Positions 22,654 through 32,750 of a DNA stretch of 64,000 nucleotides are shown one piece after another. The stretch covers positions 17,618,176 through 17,682,175 of the forward strand of contig ML058384.1 of the NCBI GenBank assembly GCA_003013855.2, written 5' to 3'. A program made the position numbers and the translations under genes. This DNA is from Liriodendron chinense. Its lineage: Eukaryota; Streptophyta; Magnoliopsida; Magnoliales; Magnoliaceae. Under the pieces are notes generated by a model. It made no database searches. It saw nothing but the letters and a program-made list of their open reading frames with translations, and was not told the DNA's origin. Each line of letters begins with the position of its first letter. The stretch's first letter is position 1.

Positions 22654-24389
22654 CATATAAGCTCAAGTCAACTAAAGTAACTGAAAGTGCATCTTTTGTG
22701 TGTGGATGTGCCTATCAAGTGCCTAACATACATTCTAGTTAAGCATTCATAATTAAAAAATTAAATACAATGCATAATAAGAAATGCGCCCAAATACAAT
22801 CACAAACACAACGATGTATAGTGGTTTGACTTTGGGTCTACTCCACTCCCGGTTCAAGTACTCAACCCCTTTAAGCACACCGACATTCACTGGGGAGTTT
22901 AAATCAAGTTCCTCCCAACCTAGGCGTTTTAACTTGGATCCACCCAACTGGGGAGTTTATAGGTTTCTCCCAACCTACACGTTCGCACCCGTGTTGGTGG
23001 CTCCCCTTTGAGGCATGTTTAGGTCTAAAAAACGTGCCAAGGATTAGCAAAAGTCCCTGGAATTTAGGCCCGACAAACGTGCCAAAGAACAACAAACGTC
23101 CCTAGACTTTTAGACTCAACTAATAAGCCAAGGATCAGCAAACGACCCTAAATTTGAGTTTGACAAACAAACTCTACACTTAATTCCCACCGAAAAAAGA
23201 GTGGATGGACTCTAACAAATGACAACCTTACTTGTTTAATTTGAGCCCCGTTATTGCGCTGCTCCAGGTTGCTTCTTCTCGCTCTCCCGTGCTTGAATTA
23301 GCTCCTCTTATGCTCCCTCAATCGTTGATGTCATTGCGGCGCCAATGCTTCCAACTCCAAGATCAGTCACCTTGCATATGATGCTCCGACGAAGATGCCC
23401 AAGGTGCGAGGAGGTGGTGAAACCTCTATAAAAGGTACGAAATGAATTTTTTAGAGGAATACACCTATTTGGATTCCTAGATGGTATTTAGACAAATGAT
23501 TTACCAATGATCAAGGTGTTTAAACTCTTAAAAATCAAGAGGGAACAAGTCCATGCTCATTTAAGCTTTGAATGCTCCAAGCTTGTGATGAATCATAAGG
23601 AGAATGCCTTCCTAGGGTTAGGAATAAAGCTCCTAATGGTATGCAATGGTAGTACCTTCTATCTCCTCAAAATCCCTCTCTTAAGCTTAAAAATTTTCTC
23701 TCTCGTATTTAAAGAAAAATATCCAACGGTCATAAAACGGGCAGAAAAATGGTCTCTTAGATATATAGAAAAGGGGTTTTGATTGATCGGAGCAATCTTG
23801 GATATATAGAAATAAGTAGTTCGATATATCGAAAAATCTGTCTAAAGAGTTGGTAAGACTGCTGGACATATTTTCGATATATCGAAATGAGTTTCAATAT
23901 ATTAAACACACACATCTCGATATATCGAATGATCAATTCGATTGATTGAAGAAACTGTCCAGAAAGTTTGTGCATTTGCTGGATGTACTTTGATATATCG
24001 AAATGGTCATTTCAATTAATCAAAGACCTATTAAAACTGTCTCCGATATATCGTATACCTATCGAAAATTGCTGTTTGGGCTGGATTGATTACAAGAATT
24101 TTCACTTCTTTTATTCACCTAATTTATCATCTTTTTTATATGATCTAAGGCTAATAAGGATGACTAAGGGTATTCCTCGTTGGTCCAAGTTATCTAAGAG
24201 GATTTGGGTGTTTTGGTTCAAAGGGTTAGGGTCACCAAGGCATCTCATTTACTTGTTCTTCTTTGATACTTCTGGTCCACTTGAATCTTCGGTCTTCAGC
24301 TTGTCAAGGCTCAACCGACATTATAACACATGGACATACATGATTGACAAATAAGGTGCACTAGTATGCCATAGAGAAGTGCGCTAACA
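22654..24389 (-). repeat. copia 5' LTR, outer (U3) segment
   Basis: On the minus strand it starts TGTTAGCGCAC at 24389. It aligns closely with the 3' LTR at 8344-9632, including the tcgatatatcga array (23755-24065). With 20653-20668 and 11652-11964 it appears to make up the full 5' LTR of the gag-only copia element. Confidence 0.65.
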
Positions 24390-24842
24390 AGTTCATATTA
24401 TCCCATGGAGAATGAGGGCCCTAATGAATAACAACACACCCAAGACCTTAGTTGCATAAGAGGCAAAACATCTCTTTAAAATGTCCAATGTGGGAGGTGC
24501 TACAGGGTTATCCTTGTGGCACGGTGTGGCCCAAGATCTCTAACCCCATGGTGATGTGATGTGTGTGTTTTAATTCACAAGGTCCATCCATTTCTTCCAG
24601 TTAATTTTATGGCACGAGCAAAAAATTATGCAAATCCAAGCTTCAAATGGAAGACACCAAAGAAAACAATGGTGTTTGAATGCCCACTGGTGAAAACTTC
24701 TTAGGGGCCGCAGAAGTTTTGGATTAAGCTTATATTTGTATTTTCCCTGGGTCTAGTTTTGAATCCTCATTGTAATTTTATTCGGTGTGGTCTACTTAAG
24801 CTTTGGATCTGCATCATTTTTGGGCTTATGCCCTAAAACAAA
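24390..24842. repeat. foldback repeat, left half (split by Tat insertion)
   Basis: About 24510-24842 carries one arm and the interior of a long-inverted-repeat element. The other arm continues at 46435-46510, after the Tat insertion: 'gatgtgtgtgttttaattca' near 24555 is the inverted counterpart of the 'aacacatacatcacagtggg' block near 46470-46490. Related copies occur at 47456-48974, 56860-57160 and 62930-64000. No transposase is seen. 24390-24510 holds nothing recognisable. Confidence 0.6.
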
Positions 24843-25666
24843 TTTTTACGTCAATTCTGTAACAGGGTCCTCCGAATGTTCACCTTCTTCCAAGGAATTT
24901 TCTCGGTGGACCTGAAAGAAACAGGAAGCAAATAAGGGTGGCTGGTGTCCAGCCGTTAGCCCTTCGATGCTTAAATTAGATAGGAAAAAAAGAAGGAATG
25001 ATCAAATCGGAGTTAAAGATTGAATATCGTGTACCTTTATCATCAGTAGAGTCATCTATTTATACAGATCTCAATGATCCAAATCACTACGCAAGCTGTT
25101 AGATTAGCACTGATTTCATGGGATAGGGAGCTTATCTCGCTTAATCCTTGAATAAAGATGTAGTCAAAACATCCTAGACGTCTAGCTGATTACGTCTCTG
25201 GATATTTGGAGCTAAGAATAGATATAAACCAAAACCGGCCTATACGGGCTGCTGGTACTAGTAGACGAAGGCCTTCCATATCAGAAGTCATGAACCATGA
25301 TCATTCAGATGCCGGGGGCTGCTCATATCTAGAATGCTCGTATTTAACATACGGGATGCGACCCCTCCTGTCAAGCGCGAGCCGGGCTCCTCGCATTCTG
25401 GATGTGCGACCCCTTCTGTCGAGCCCGAGCTTAGCTGCTTGCATTCCGGATGTGCGACCCCTTCTGTCGAGCGCGAGCTGAGCTGCTCGCATTTCGGATG
25501 TGCGACCCCTTCTGTCGAGTGTGAGCTGAGCTGCTCGCATTCTGGATATGCGACCTCTTCTACCGAGCCCGAGCTGAGCTGCTCGCATTCTGGATGTGCG
25601 ACCTCTTCTGCCGCGCCCGAGCTGAGCTGCTCGCATTCCTTTTACACGCCAAACTTATCTACAACA
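24843..25666 (-). repeat. Tat 3' LTR (minus element)
   Basis: 824 bp; on the minus strand tgttgtagataag at 25666 to the ttacgtaaaa-type end at 24843 (terminal G mutated). TATA-like tataaata on the minus strand at 25057-25064. Contains six 48-bp tandem units, one more than the 5' LTR. The tract gggttttggggggcatc on the minus strand just beyond 25666 is the polypurine tract. Confidence 0.88.
25358..25640. repeat. 48-bp tandem repeat in Tat LTR, six units
   Basis: Unit starts at 25358, 25406, 25454, 25502, 25550 and 25598. Each unit runs gcgacccctt ... cgagctgagctgctcgcatt and contains the inverted pair cgagc/gctcg. Because 48 is a multiple of 3, long repetitive frames open on both strands; these are not genes. 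Confidence 0.92.
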
Positions 25667-26068
25667 GATGCCCCCCAAAACCCTTGGCGTTAAGAAGCTA
25701 TGCCAAAGGTTTTGTTTGTATGTGTAGCTGGCGGTAGGGAGAGAGTGCGCATGATTCTGCATTTATGATAGCTAGCTTTACGCAGCCTTTTCTGCCGCAA
25801 GGAATGAGGCGTCGGTCGCCACATGCCTCCGTATTTAATGCTAGTGCTCGTTCGTATATCGTGCCGGATGAGAAGCCGCCGCGTGTCCACCAAATCAAAC
25901 GGAATGATTGTGAATAAATATCAAATCCTGCAGAAAACTCTTCCATTTTTGAATTCTATCTACTGCGGAGCTTTCCTTCTTTCTTCTTCTTTGTTTTCGG
26001 AGCAAAAACCTCTTTGCAGAGGTATTCTTTCTTCTTACTTACTTCTCCCATCTCACCTTTTCATTGTA
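25667..26068 (+). promoter_or_regulatory. upstream region of Tat accessory gene
   Basis: About 400 bp between the LTR and the accessory-gene ATG. A weak TATA-like aataaata (about 25911-25918) is at the position of the good tataaatata box of the sister gene. The promoter is inferred from homology. Confidence 0.4.
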
Positions 26069-28307
26069 ATGGCGGAGGTCTCTGATGAAGAGATTGTTCC
26101 TCTGGGAGACGAAACCCAGGATTCTTCTGAATCCAACAACGCCAGAGTACCGGCTGGGAGATATTCCGCCTCCGGTTACTCCTCCATATTGACGGAGGAA
26201 AGGCTCTCTAGCCTTAGAGAGACATATCGGGTCCCAGACTCTGTTTCGTTCAGATTACCTGGGAGAGGGGAGACAGCCGATGCACCACCACCAGGGTGCG
26301 TGGCTTTTTATGAGTATTTTTTCAAAGTGGGCGTACGTCTTCCCCTCCACCCTTTCATAAGAAATTTCCTCCGTCTCTACAAGATTGCCCCGGGCCAATT
26401 AATAGTTAATGGCTGGCGAGTGCTTCTAAGCGCTTTTGTCCTCTGGAAGCAAGCGGGTAACGATGAGTTAACCGCTGAGGAGTTTTTAAGGTTATTCCAG
26501 TTGAAGAAGGTGCCAGCTAGCTAGGATTGGTACTACCTATGCTTCTGGCACCGGAATAACTTTATCTTGGGAAACCCTTCTTCCAACTGCCCGGGGTGGA
26601 AAAAAAAGTGGTTCTATGTCTCCGGCAACTGGGAGTCCGAAATGAGCTCCGACCCCAAAGGCCATAACGTTAATCGCCATTTTGGCGAAGGTGGGTTAAA
26701 CGTTTGTTTATCTGTCTGAAAGAAACAACGCCTTTGCTCCATGACGATTAAATGTGCCTTCTTTTTTGCTCGTAGGAATCCCAACTGGTGTGAAGCCTAA
26801 ACCTGCGAGGAGGACTCAACGAGAAGTTGGTTAGAGTCTACAAGCTCACCGCGGCTACACGCCACATCAACGTTGCATTAGAACCTCGTCATCTCTATGC
26901 GGCGGGTCTCATCTTCTGAGAAGAGATGACAAACGTTGGAGATAAGAGAGGTTCACTGGGGGGTACTTCCCCGTCTGAAGGGTACGGCCTCGAAGAGGTA
27001 AAAGAAAACCACGGGGGGTCCTTCAAATGCGCCTGCTCCAGCAGAGGGGTCTGCTCGCGGCGCGCAACCGCGTGTGGCTGCATCTGGAGGGGTCGTTACG
27101 ACCTCTCCGTACGACCGCGACCCCTCCGGTCAACGCGACCCCTCTATCAACTGCGACCCCTCCAGCTGACATTCATGGTCAGCCAATTATCGAGGTCGTC
27201 GATAACTCGCCGAAAGGCGATCGAAGGGAGGAGGACTCCCTCCAAGGGGAGCTACGTGCGAGCCGGCTGTTGCTCGTGAATTGCTGACACCCCCTTCGGG
27301 TACAGCGGGTGCTCGCGAGGAGGGCTCGAAGGAGATGGTTGTGGCCCAACCTTCTGGGTCAGAAACTTTTGTCATCCCACCGCACTTGCATCCAATATGC
27401 GAGTTCATGTTTGACAAAATATCTCCCAACTCCTTCGGAGGCCTCCACGAACCGAGCCCAGAAGCTCTCTCCACCGATATCGGGGTGAGATTACTGCAGG
27501 TAACCAACCTTATACCATCTTTCTTTATTCTTTTATTACTAATATAGCGGGCTGCTCTGATTTTTCTCCTCTCCCATTTTTTTTATATAGAGCCTGGATC
27601 TCACGCTTCGAGTCAGACGTGACATCGAAGCAGCCCGCCGCAGCGTGGAGGATGCGGAGAAGAAGAAGAAGACGATGGAAGCCGAGGTCTAAGGGCGGGA
27701 CCGCTTGGTGAAGGCTTTGGAAGCCCAAATCGCCAAGCTGGATGAAAAAAAGAGGATTCTCCTTGTCAAAATTCAATCCATGACTGATCGCTTTCAGTCA
27801 CTGGATCTCCAACTCGCGAAGCTTCAAGAGCTTCATACTAAGAGCGAGAGGGAGAGGGAGATCTTCCGCCAAGACAAGATCCAGCTTGAAGAGCAGCTCA
27901 AGGACGCTCGGACCAAGCTCGAGGAGGCCCAGCAGCGACTTAACCAGCTGAAGGATGACTCCATCCATTGGGAAGAGGAGCGGGTGGCTCTCGTCCAGAT
28001 GGTATCTGACGAGGGCCCTTGCGCAGTCCCTTGCGCAGTCCAGGAATTTCGAACCTCTTAACTTTATGACGAGGAGCGATATGAAGCGTATATCGCTGGT
28101 CGCGATTTTGCGGTCAGAATTATGCAGTAAATCGCTCCGACCTTTAATGTTGAGGAGTTCGACAGGATGGCTTTCGAGGTTGCAGCGAGAGAACAAGCTG
28201 CCGCTGAGAATGAAGTCACCGGAGCTACTGATGTTGCTCCTGCTCCTGAGACTGGTCCTAAAGCTGAGAGTCGCGAGCCTGCTCAAGAGGGGGATGACCA
28301 GCCTTGA
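26069..28307 (+). pseudogene. Tat antisense accessory gene (gypsy-type transposon domain plus coiled coil), broken
   Basis: Homologue of the gene at 42671-44842. Three exons are visible: 26069-26690, 26776-27499 and 27591-28307, with gt/ag borders equivalent to the sister gene. Exon 1 encodes a conserved domain (VRLPLHPFIRNFLRLYKIAP, GQLIVNGWRVLLSAFVLW) resembling the Pfam 'putative gypsy type transposon' family; exon 2 is Pro/Ala/Ser-rich; exon 3 is a long coiled coil. It is broken by TAG at 26522-26524, where the sister has Glu, by a frame change early in exon 2 and by TAA near 27690. Function is unknown. It lies opposite in strand to the element's gag-pol. Confidence 0.78.
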
Positions 28308-28500
28308 CTTTATTGCCTTCCTTCGTCTATATCGTGTATTTTTTATATCTTTTTTTTTTTATACTCTTGAGAAGGAATTTGTATGTAATGACTTGACCTT
28401 TTGGTCCATTATAATGAACATCTATTTCTTCAATGTTGTGTATTTTCCGTAGTTTTCATTTTTTGCCTTGTGTCAATCATATGCTGACTCATTAGGGAAC

Positions 28501-28690
28501 GCGACCCCTTACTTCGAGCACGAGTTGAGTTGCTCGCATTTTAGGAGATGCGACCCCTTAATTCGAGCACGAGCTGCACTGCTCGCATTTAGGATATGCG
28601 ACCCCTTTATTCGAGCACGAGCTGAGCTGCTCGCATTTAGGATATGCGACCCCTTTATTCGAGCACGAGCTGAGCTGCTCGCATCCAACT
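28501..28690. repeat. 48-bp tandem repeat, four internal units
   Basis: Unit starts at 28501, 28550, 28598 and 28646. The unit is closely related to that in the LTR (gcgacccctt ... cgagctgagctgctcgcatt) but lies downstream of the accessory gene, so the gene is bracketed by the same repeat family. Confidence 0.9.
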
Positions 28691-29015
28691 CATGAAAAAG
28701 TGAATTAGACTCAATCCGAGGGTCGTATGACCGTGTCCGCGTTGAGATAGACTGGTCTATCGATTGAGATTTTGATTCCACCAAGGGCAGAAGATTGGTC
28801 AAGGGAACACGTATGCTCTCTTCAGGGCTATGTTTGATCCATGGAATGGAGAAGCAACCAACTAGTAATAATTTCAACCTTACCAAGGGTAGGCAATTGG
28901 CCAAGAGAATGTATATATTCTCTTCGGAGCTATTCGAGTCCAAGTAAATGGAGTAGCGACCAAAAGATGTCTTCAACCCTTAATTCATTCGAATATCGTT
29001 AAGAGTTACATCACA
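28691..29015 (-). other. Tat post-pol non-coding segment with ~100-bp tandem pair
   Basis: Between the end of pol and the internal repeats. Two diverged copies of a ~100-bp unit lie at about 28765-28870 and 28870-28975. The same pair is found in the sister element at 42021-42212. No coding potential is seen. Confidence 0.6.
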
Positions 29016-32000
29016 TCAAGGGAAGTATTGCAACAAGTGTTCCACATGCCAAGGGCGACGTACAGGTCTTCCCTCCATATCTTCAAGATAGTAAGTGCCA
29101 GGTCGCACAATTTTGATGACTCGATACGGGCCTTCCAAATTCGGATCAAGTGATCGAGCAGGGACCCCAAGGTTTTGTTTGAGAACCAAATCACCTAGCT
29201 GAAAAGCTCTAGGCCGAACTTTAGCGTTACGATAGCGAGCAATGCGCTGCTGCTCGCATCTGAGAGGCAATCCTTCGTTCTTCCGAGAGATCGAGGTGAA
29301 GTCGAAGATTCTCTTGGTTACAATTGGGATCGTACTGCTCAACCCGGTACGAGGGTATTTGAATCTCAACTGGTACTACCGCATCGGTACCGAACACCAA
29401 GGAGAAGGGGGTTTCGCCCGTAGACGTACGAGCCGTAGTCCTATACGCCCATAAGACTTCTGGAAAGAGTTCTGGCCACATGCCCTTACACTCACCGAGC
29501 TTGGTCTTCAAATGATGCTTGATGATTTTATTCACTGCCTCGACTTGCCCATTTGCCTGAGGGTGATACGGAGAGGTGCGGAGGTTATGTATCTTCCACT
29601 TTTCACAAAATTTATCAAAGGCTGCGTTGTCGAATTGCGTTCCGTTGTCGATAATTATAGTGTGTGGGAGTCCATAACGGCATATGATATTTCTCCATAT
29701 GAACTTAGTAGTTTGTTTCTCAGTAATCTTGGCTAATGGTTCTGCCTCGGCCCATTTGGTGAAGTAATCGACCCCCACTATCGCGAATCTGTTTTGTCCT
29801 TTTCTAGTAGGCAAGGGCCCGATGATATCGACCCCCCATTGCGCGAAAGGCCAAGGGCTATCAACTGGAGTCATTTGCCCAGACGGTGCGTGAGGTATAG
29901 GAGAGTATCGCTGGCATTTGTCACATTTTTTAGAGAGTTCAATCACGTCTGCCTTCATAGTGGGCCAATAGTATCCTTGCCTCATCGCTTTATACGCTAG
30001 GGATCGACCCCTTGGGTGGTTACCACATGCCCCCCGGTGTATTTCATCCAGAACATGATGTGCTTCTTCTGGGTGAAGTCACCTTAAATAAGGCAAAGAA
30101 AAACTTTTACGTAATAGGATCCCATTCTGTAAAGTGTACCTGGCAGATCGATATCGGATTTGTCATGCGGATTTTTTGTCGTCTGGAAGAACTCCATCTC
30201 TGAGATAAAGGGTGATGAGATCCATCCAACATGGAGATGGATGTATTACAACCACCTGCTCGAGAATGGCTTGGTCGATACTTGAGTTTTGAAGATACTC
30301 AATAGGAATCGAATATGGTAACTCAGATTCTGATGCAGAGGCGAGCTTTGCCATCGAATCAGCGAGTTTATTCTCCTCACGAGGAATGCGAATTATTTCA
30401 TAATTCTTCAGTTTTGCGAGCAGAATGAGAACTCGAGATTTGTATAAGGCCATCCTTTCTTCTTTAGCCTCGAATTCACCGAGAACCTGATTGACGATCA
30501 GTTGAGAATCGCTGTGAATGAGTAGATTTTGAATCAAGAGGACATTTGCTAGTTCGAGGCCAACGATCAGGGCTTCATACTCTGCTTCATTATTTGAGAT
30601 GCGGGAATCAAAGCGTAATGCATATTGAAAATGCGATCCGTCTGGGGCGACTAGAATAAGGCCCGCTCCACTACCCATGGCCCGTGAGGACCCATCCACG
30701 AAGAGTGACCAGGCAGGCTGGTCGCTGATCGCGATATTGTCATCGGAAGAAGAATATGTGAATTCGGCGATAAAGTCAGCTACAGCCTGGCCCTTGATTG
30801 CAATCTTGGGGCAGAACAATATGTCGTGCTTGCTAAGCTCAACCACCCATTTAGTTAACCGTCCGGAAGCTTCAGGTTTCTGAAGGATCTGCCGTAGCGA
30901 ATGATTCGTTGGTACTAAAATTGCGTGGGCTCGAAAGTATGGTCGCAACTTTCGAGCTGCCGTGACTAAAGCCAGAGCCATCTTTTCCATATCAGAGTAC
31001 CGAGTTTCAGCATCTACCATTGCTCGACTAATATAATAAACGGGCCTTTGTATCCCGGAATCTTCTCTTATTAATGCGGCGCTAACGGCCGTGGAGGATA
31101 TAGATAAATAAAGGATAAGTTGTTCGTGTAACACAGGTTTAGATAAAACAGGGGGTGTACTCATATATTACTTCAGTTGTTGAAAAGCTTCTTCGCATCG
31201 TGATGTGCATTCCCAATCAGACTTGGCTGTGGTACGGAGGAGCTTGAAGAAGGGTAAACATTTTTCAGATGCTCGCGTGATGAACCTATTTAGTGACGCA
31301 ATGCGACCAGCTAGACGTTGGACATCCTTAAGAGTGGTTGGGGATTTCATCTCTATCAATGCTTTTATTTTTTCAGGATTTGCCTCAATTCCTCGTTGGC
31401 CGACCATAAACCCAAGAAATTTTTCTGCAGACACTCCGAACGCACACTTTTCTGGGTTTAGCTTCATCTGATATTTCCTCATCAGATCGAAAGCTTCTCG
31501 AAGATCTGAAAGATGATCGCCTTCTACGACACTTTTCATGAGCATGTCATCAACGCTTCCATATTCCTGCCAATTTGCGCGGCGAATATCTTGTTGACGA
31601 GACGCTGATAGGTAGCCCCTGCATTTTTAAGACCAAACGGCATTACCTGGTAACAATATAGTCCTCGATCTGTGATGAAGGCAGTATGTTGGCTATCGGG
31701 TGGATGCATCATGATCTGGTTGTAACCAGAATAAGCGTCCATAAAACTAAGCAGGGCATGCCCAGCTGTTGAATCGACCAGCTGGTCGATCCGCGGCGTC
31801 GGGAAGCTATCTTTGGGGCACGCTTTGTTCAGATCTGAATAATCGACGCACATTCTCCATTTGCCATTAGCTTTCCAGACGAGAACTACGTTCACAACCC
31901 ATTCTGGGTAGTTAACTTCTTTTATGAAATTGACCGTAAGTAGCTTCTCGACTTTAGCTTTGATTGCCATTTGCCTTTCTGCAGTGAAGGCATGTCGACG

Positions 32001-32750
32001 CTGGTGTACGGGCTTATGCTTCGGGTCGATATTCAGACGATGTACGATGACGTTGGGGTCGATGCCTGGCATATCTTTATGAGACCAAGCGAACACGTCT
32101 TGGTATTCGGTGAGGAGACGGATCAACTCATCCCGGAAGGCATTCTTCAAAGAGGATCCCATGTAAACAACTTTGGACGAGTCGTCTAGGGTTAAATGAA
32201 TCGCCACTGTATCTTCCCCAGGAGTTTCCAATTGGAGGGCGTTCTCCCTTGGATCTAACGAGTTGTCCGTCGAGGAGTTAGGTGAATCTTGTGCTATCAT
32301 CATAACGGATGCTGCTTGCGCTTTCTTTCGGTCTTGTAGAGCTATCTCATAACAGGACCGGGCCTCTTTTTTATTTCCTCGTACAACCCAAACACCATTT
32401 GGGGTAGGGAACTTGACACACAAATACAAAGGATGTAAAGCTGCCCCAACCTTATTAAGCGATGGTCGCCCCAAAATGGCGTTATATGCTGACTTTCGAT
32501 CTACCACGAGGAAGTTTATGAAGATGGTAGTCTTCACTGGACTTTCCCCAAACGTGACTGGGAGATCAATGCTTCCTTCAGGCGTTACCACCTCGCCCCC
32601 GAAGCCGACGAGGGGAGTCGAGACTGGCTTAAGTAGGCTTCTAACAAGTGCCATTTTGTTGAAAGCCTCCAGGTACAGAATATCGGCTGAGCTACCTGTA
32701 TCCACCATAATACGATGAGTTAAATAATTAGATACCTTCAGTGCGACCAC
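29016..32750 (-). pseudogene. Tat pol: protease, RT, RNase H, second RNase H, integrase (broken)
   Basis: Minus strand, in order: protease (MVDTGSSADILYLEAF near 32705; AILGRPSLNKVGAAL), RT (KWRMCVDYSDLNKACPKDSF near 31840; MPFGLKNAGATYQRLVN), RNase H (31130-30780), a second archaeal-type RNase H (WSLFVDGSSRAMGSGAG near 30710; NNEAEYEA; HSDSQLIVNQV), the integrase finger (CDKCQRYSP), the integrase core (GVDIIGPLP, IDNGTQFDN, HPQANGQVEAVN) and a terminal RPWHVEHLLQYFP ending at 29016. Lesions include a ~4-bp deletion at about 31550 that destroys the YVDD catalytic motif, a stop at 31165-31167, stops near 30160 and 30070 and a frameshift near 29245. The last two integrase blocks are intact in wording. 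Confidence 0.88.

Larger units (their letters stand above)
8344..24389 (-). mobile_element. gag-only Ty1/copia-type element, minus strand, interrupted
   Basis: On the minus strand: a 5' LTR (24389 back to 11652, interrupted by two later insertions), a primer-binding site near 11649, a decayed gag (11577-10556), about 0.9 kb of non-coding sequence, a polypurine tract (9644-9633) and a 3' LTR (9632-8344, truncated by an oppositely oriented LTR). No protease, integrase, RT or RNase H is present between the LTRs, so it looks like a non-autonomous derivative. Treating 11652-11964 and 22659-24389 as one LTR is an inference from the way the pieces join. Confidence 0.6.

Noticed and set aside
25206..25693. 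Overlapping repetitive ORFs on both strands (LSSASRAP-like and RGRTSRMRAAQL-like).
   Set aside because: They are produced by the 48-bp tandem repeat of the LTR (16 codons per unit, no stops in several frames). The same artefact occurs at 28468-28976 and 35036-35307.
26926..27547. Several overlapping plus- and minus-strand ORFs.
   Set aside because: The region is exon 2 of the Tat accessory pseudogene. Extra frames come from its GC-rich, low-complexity coding sequence and frame lesions.
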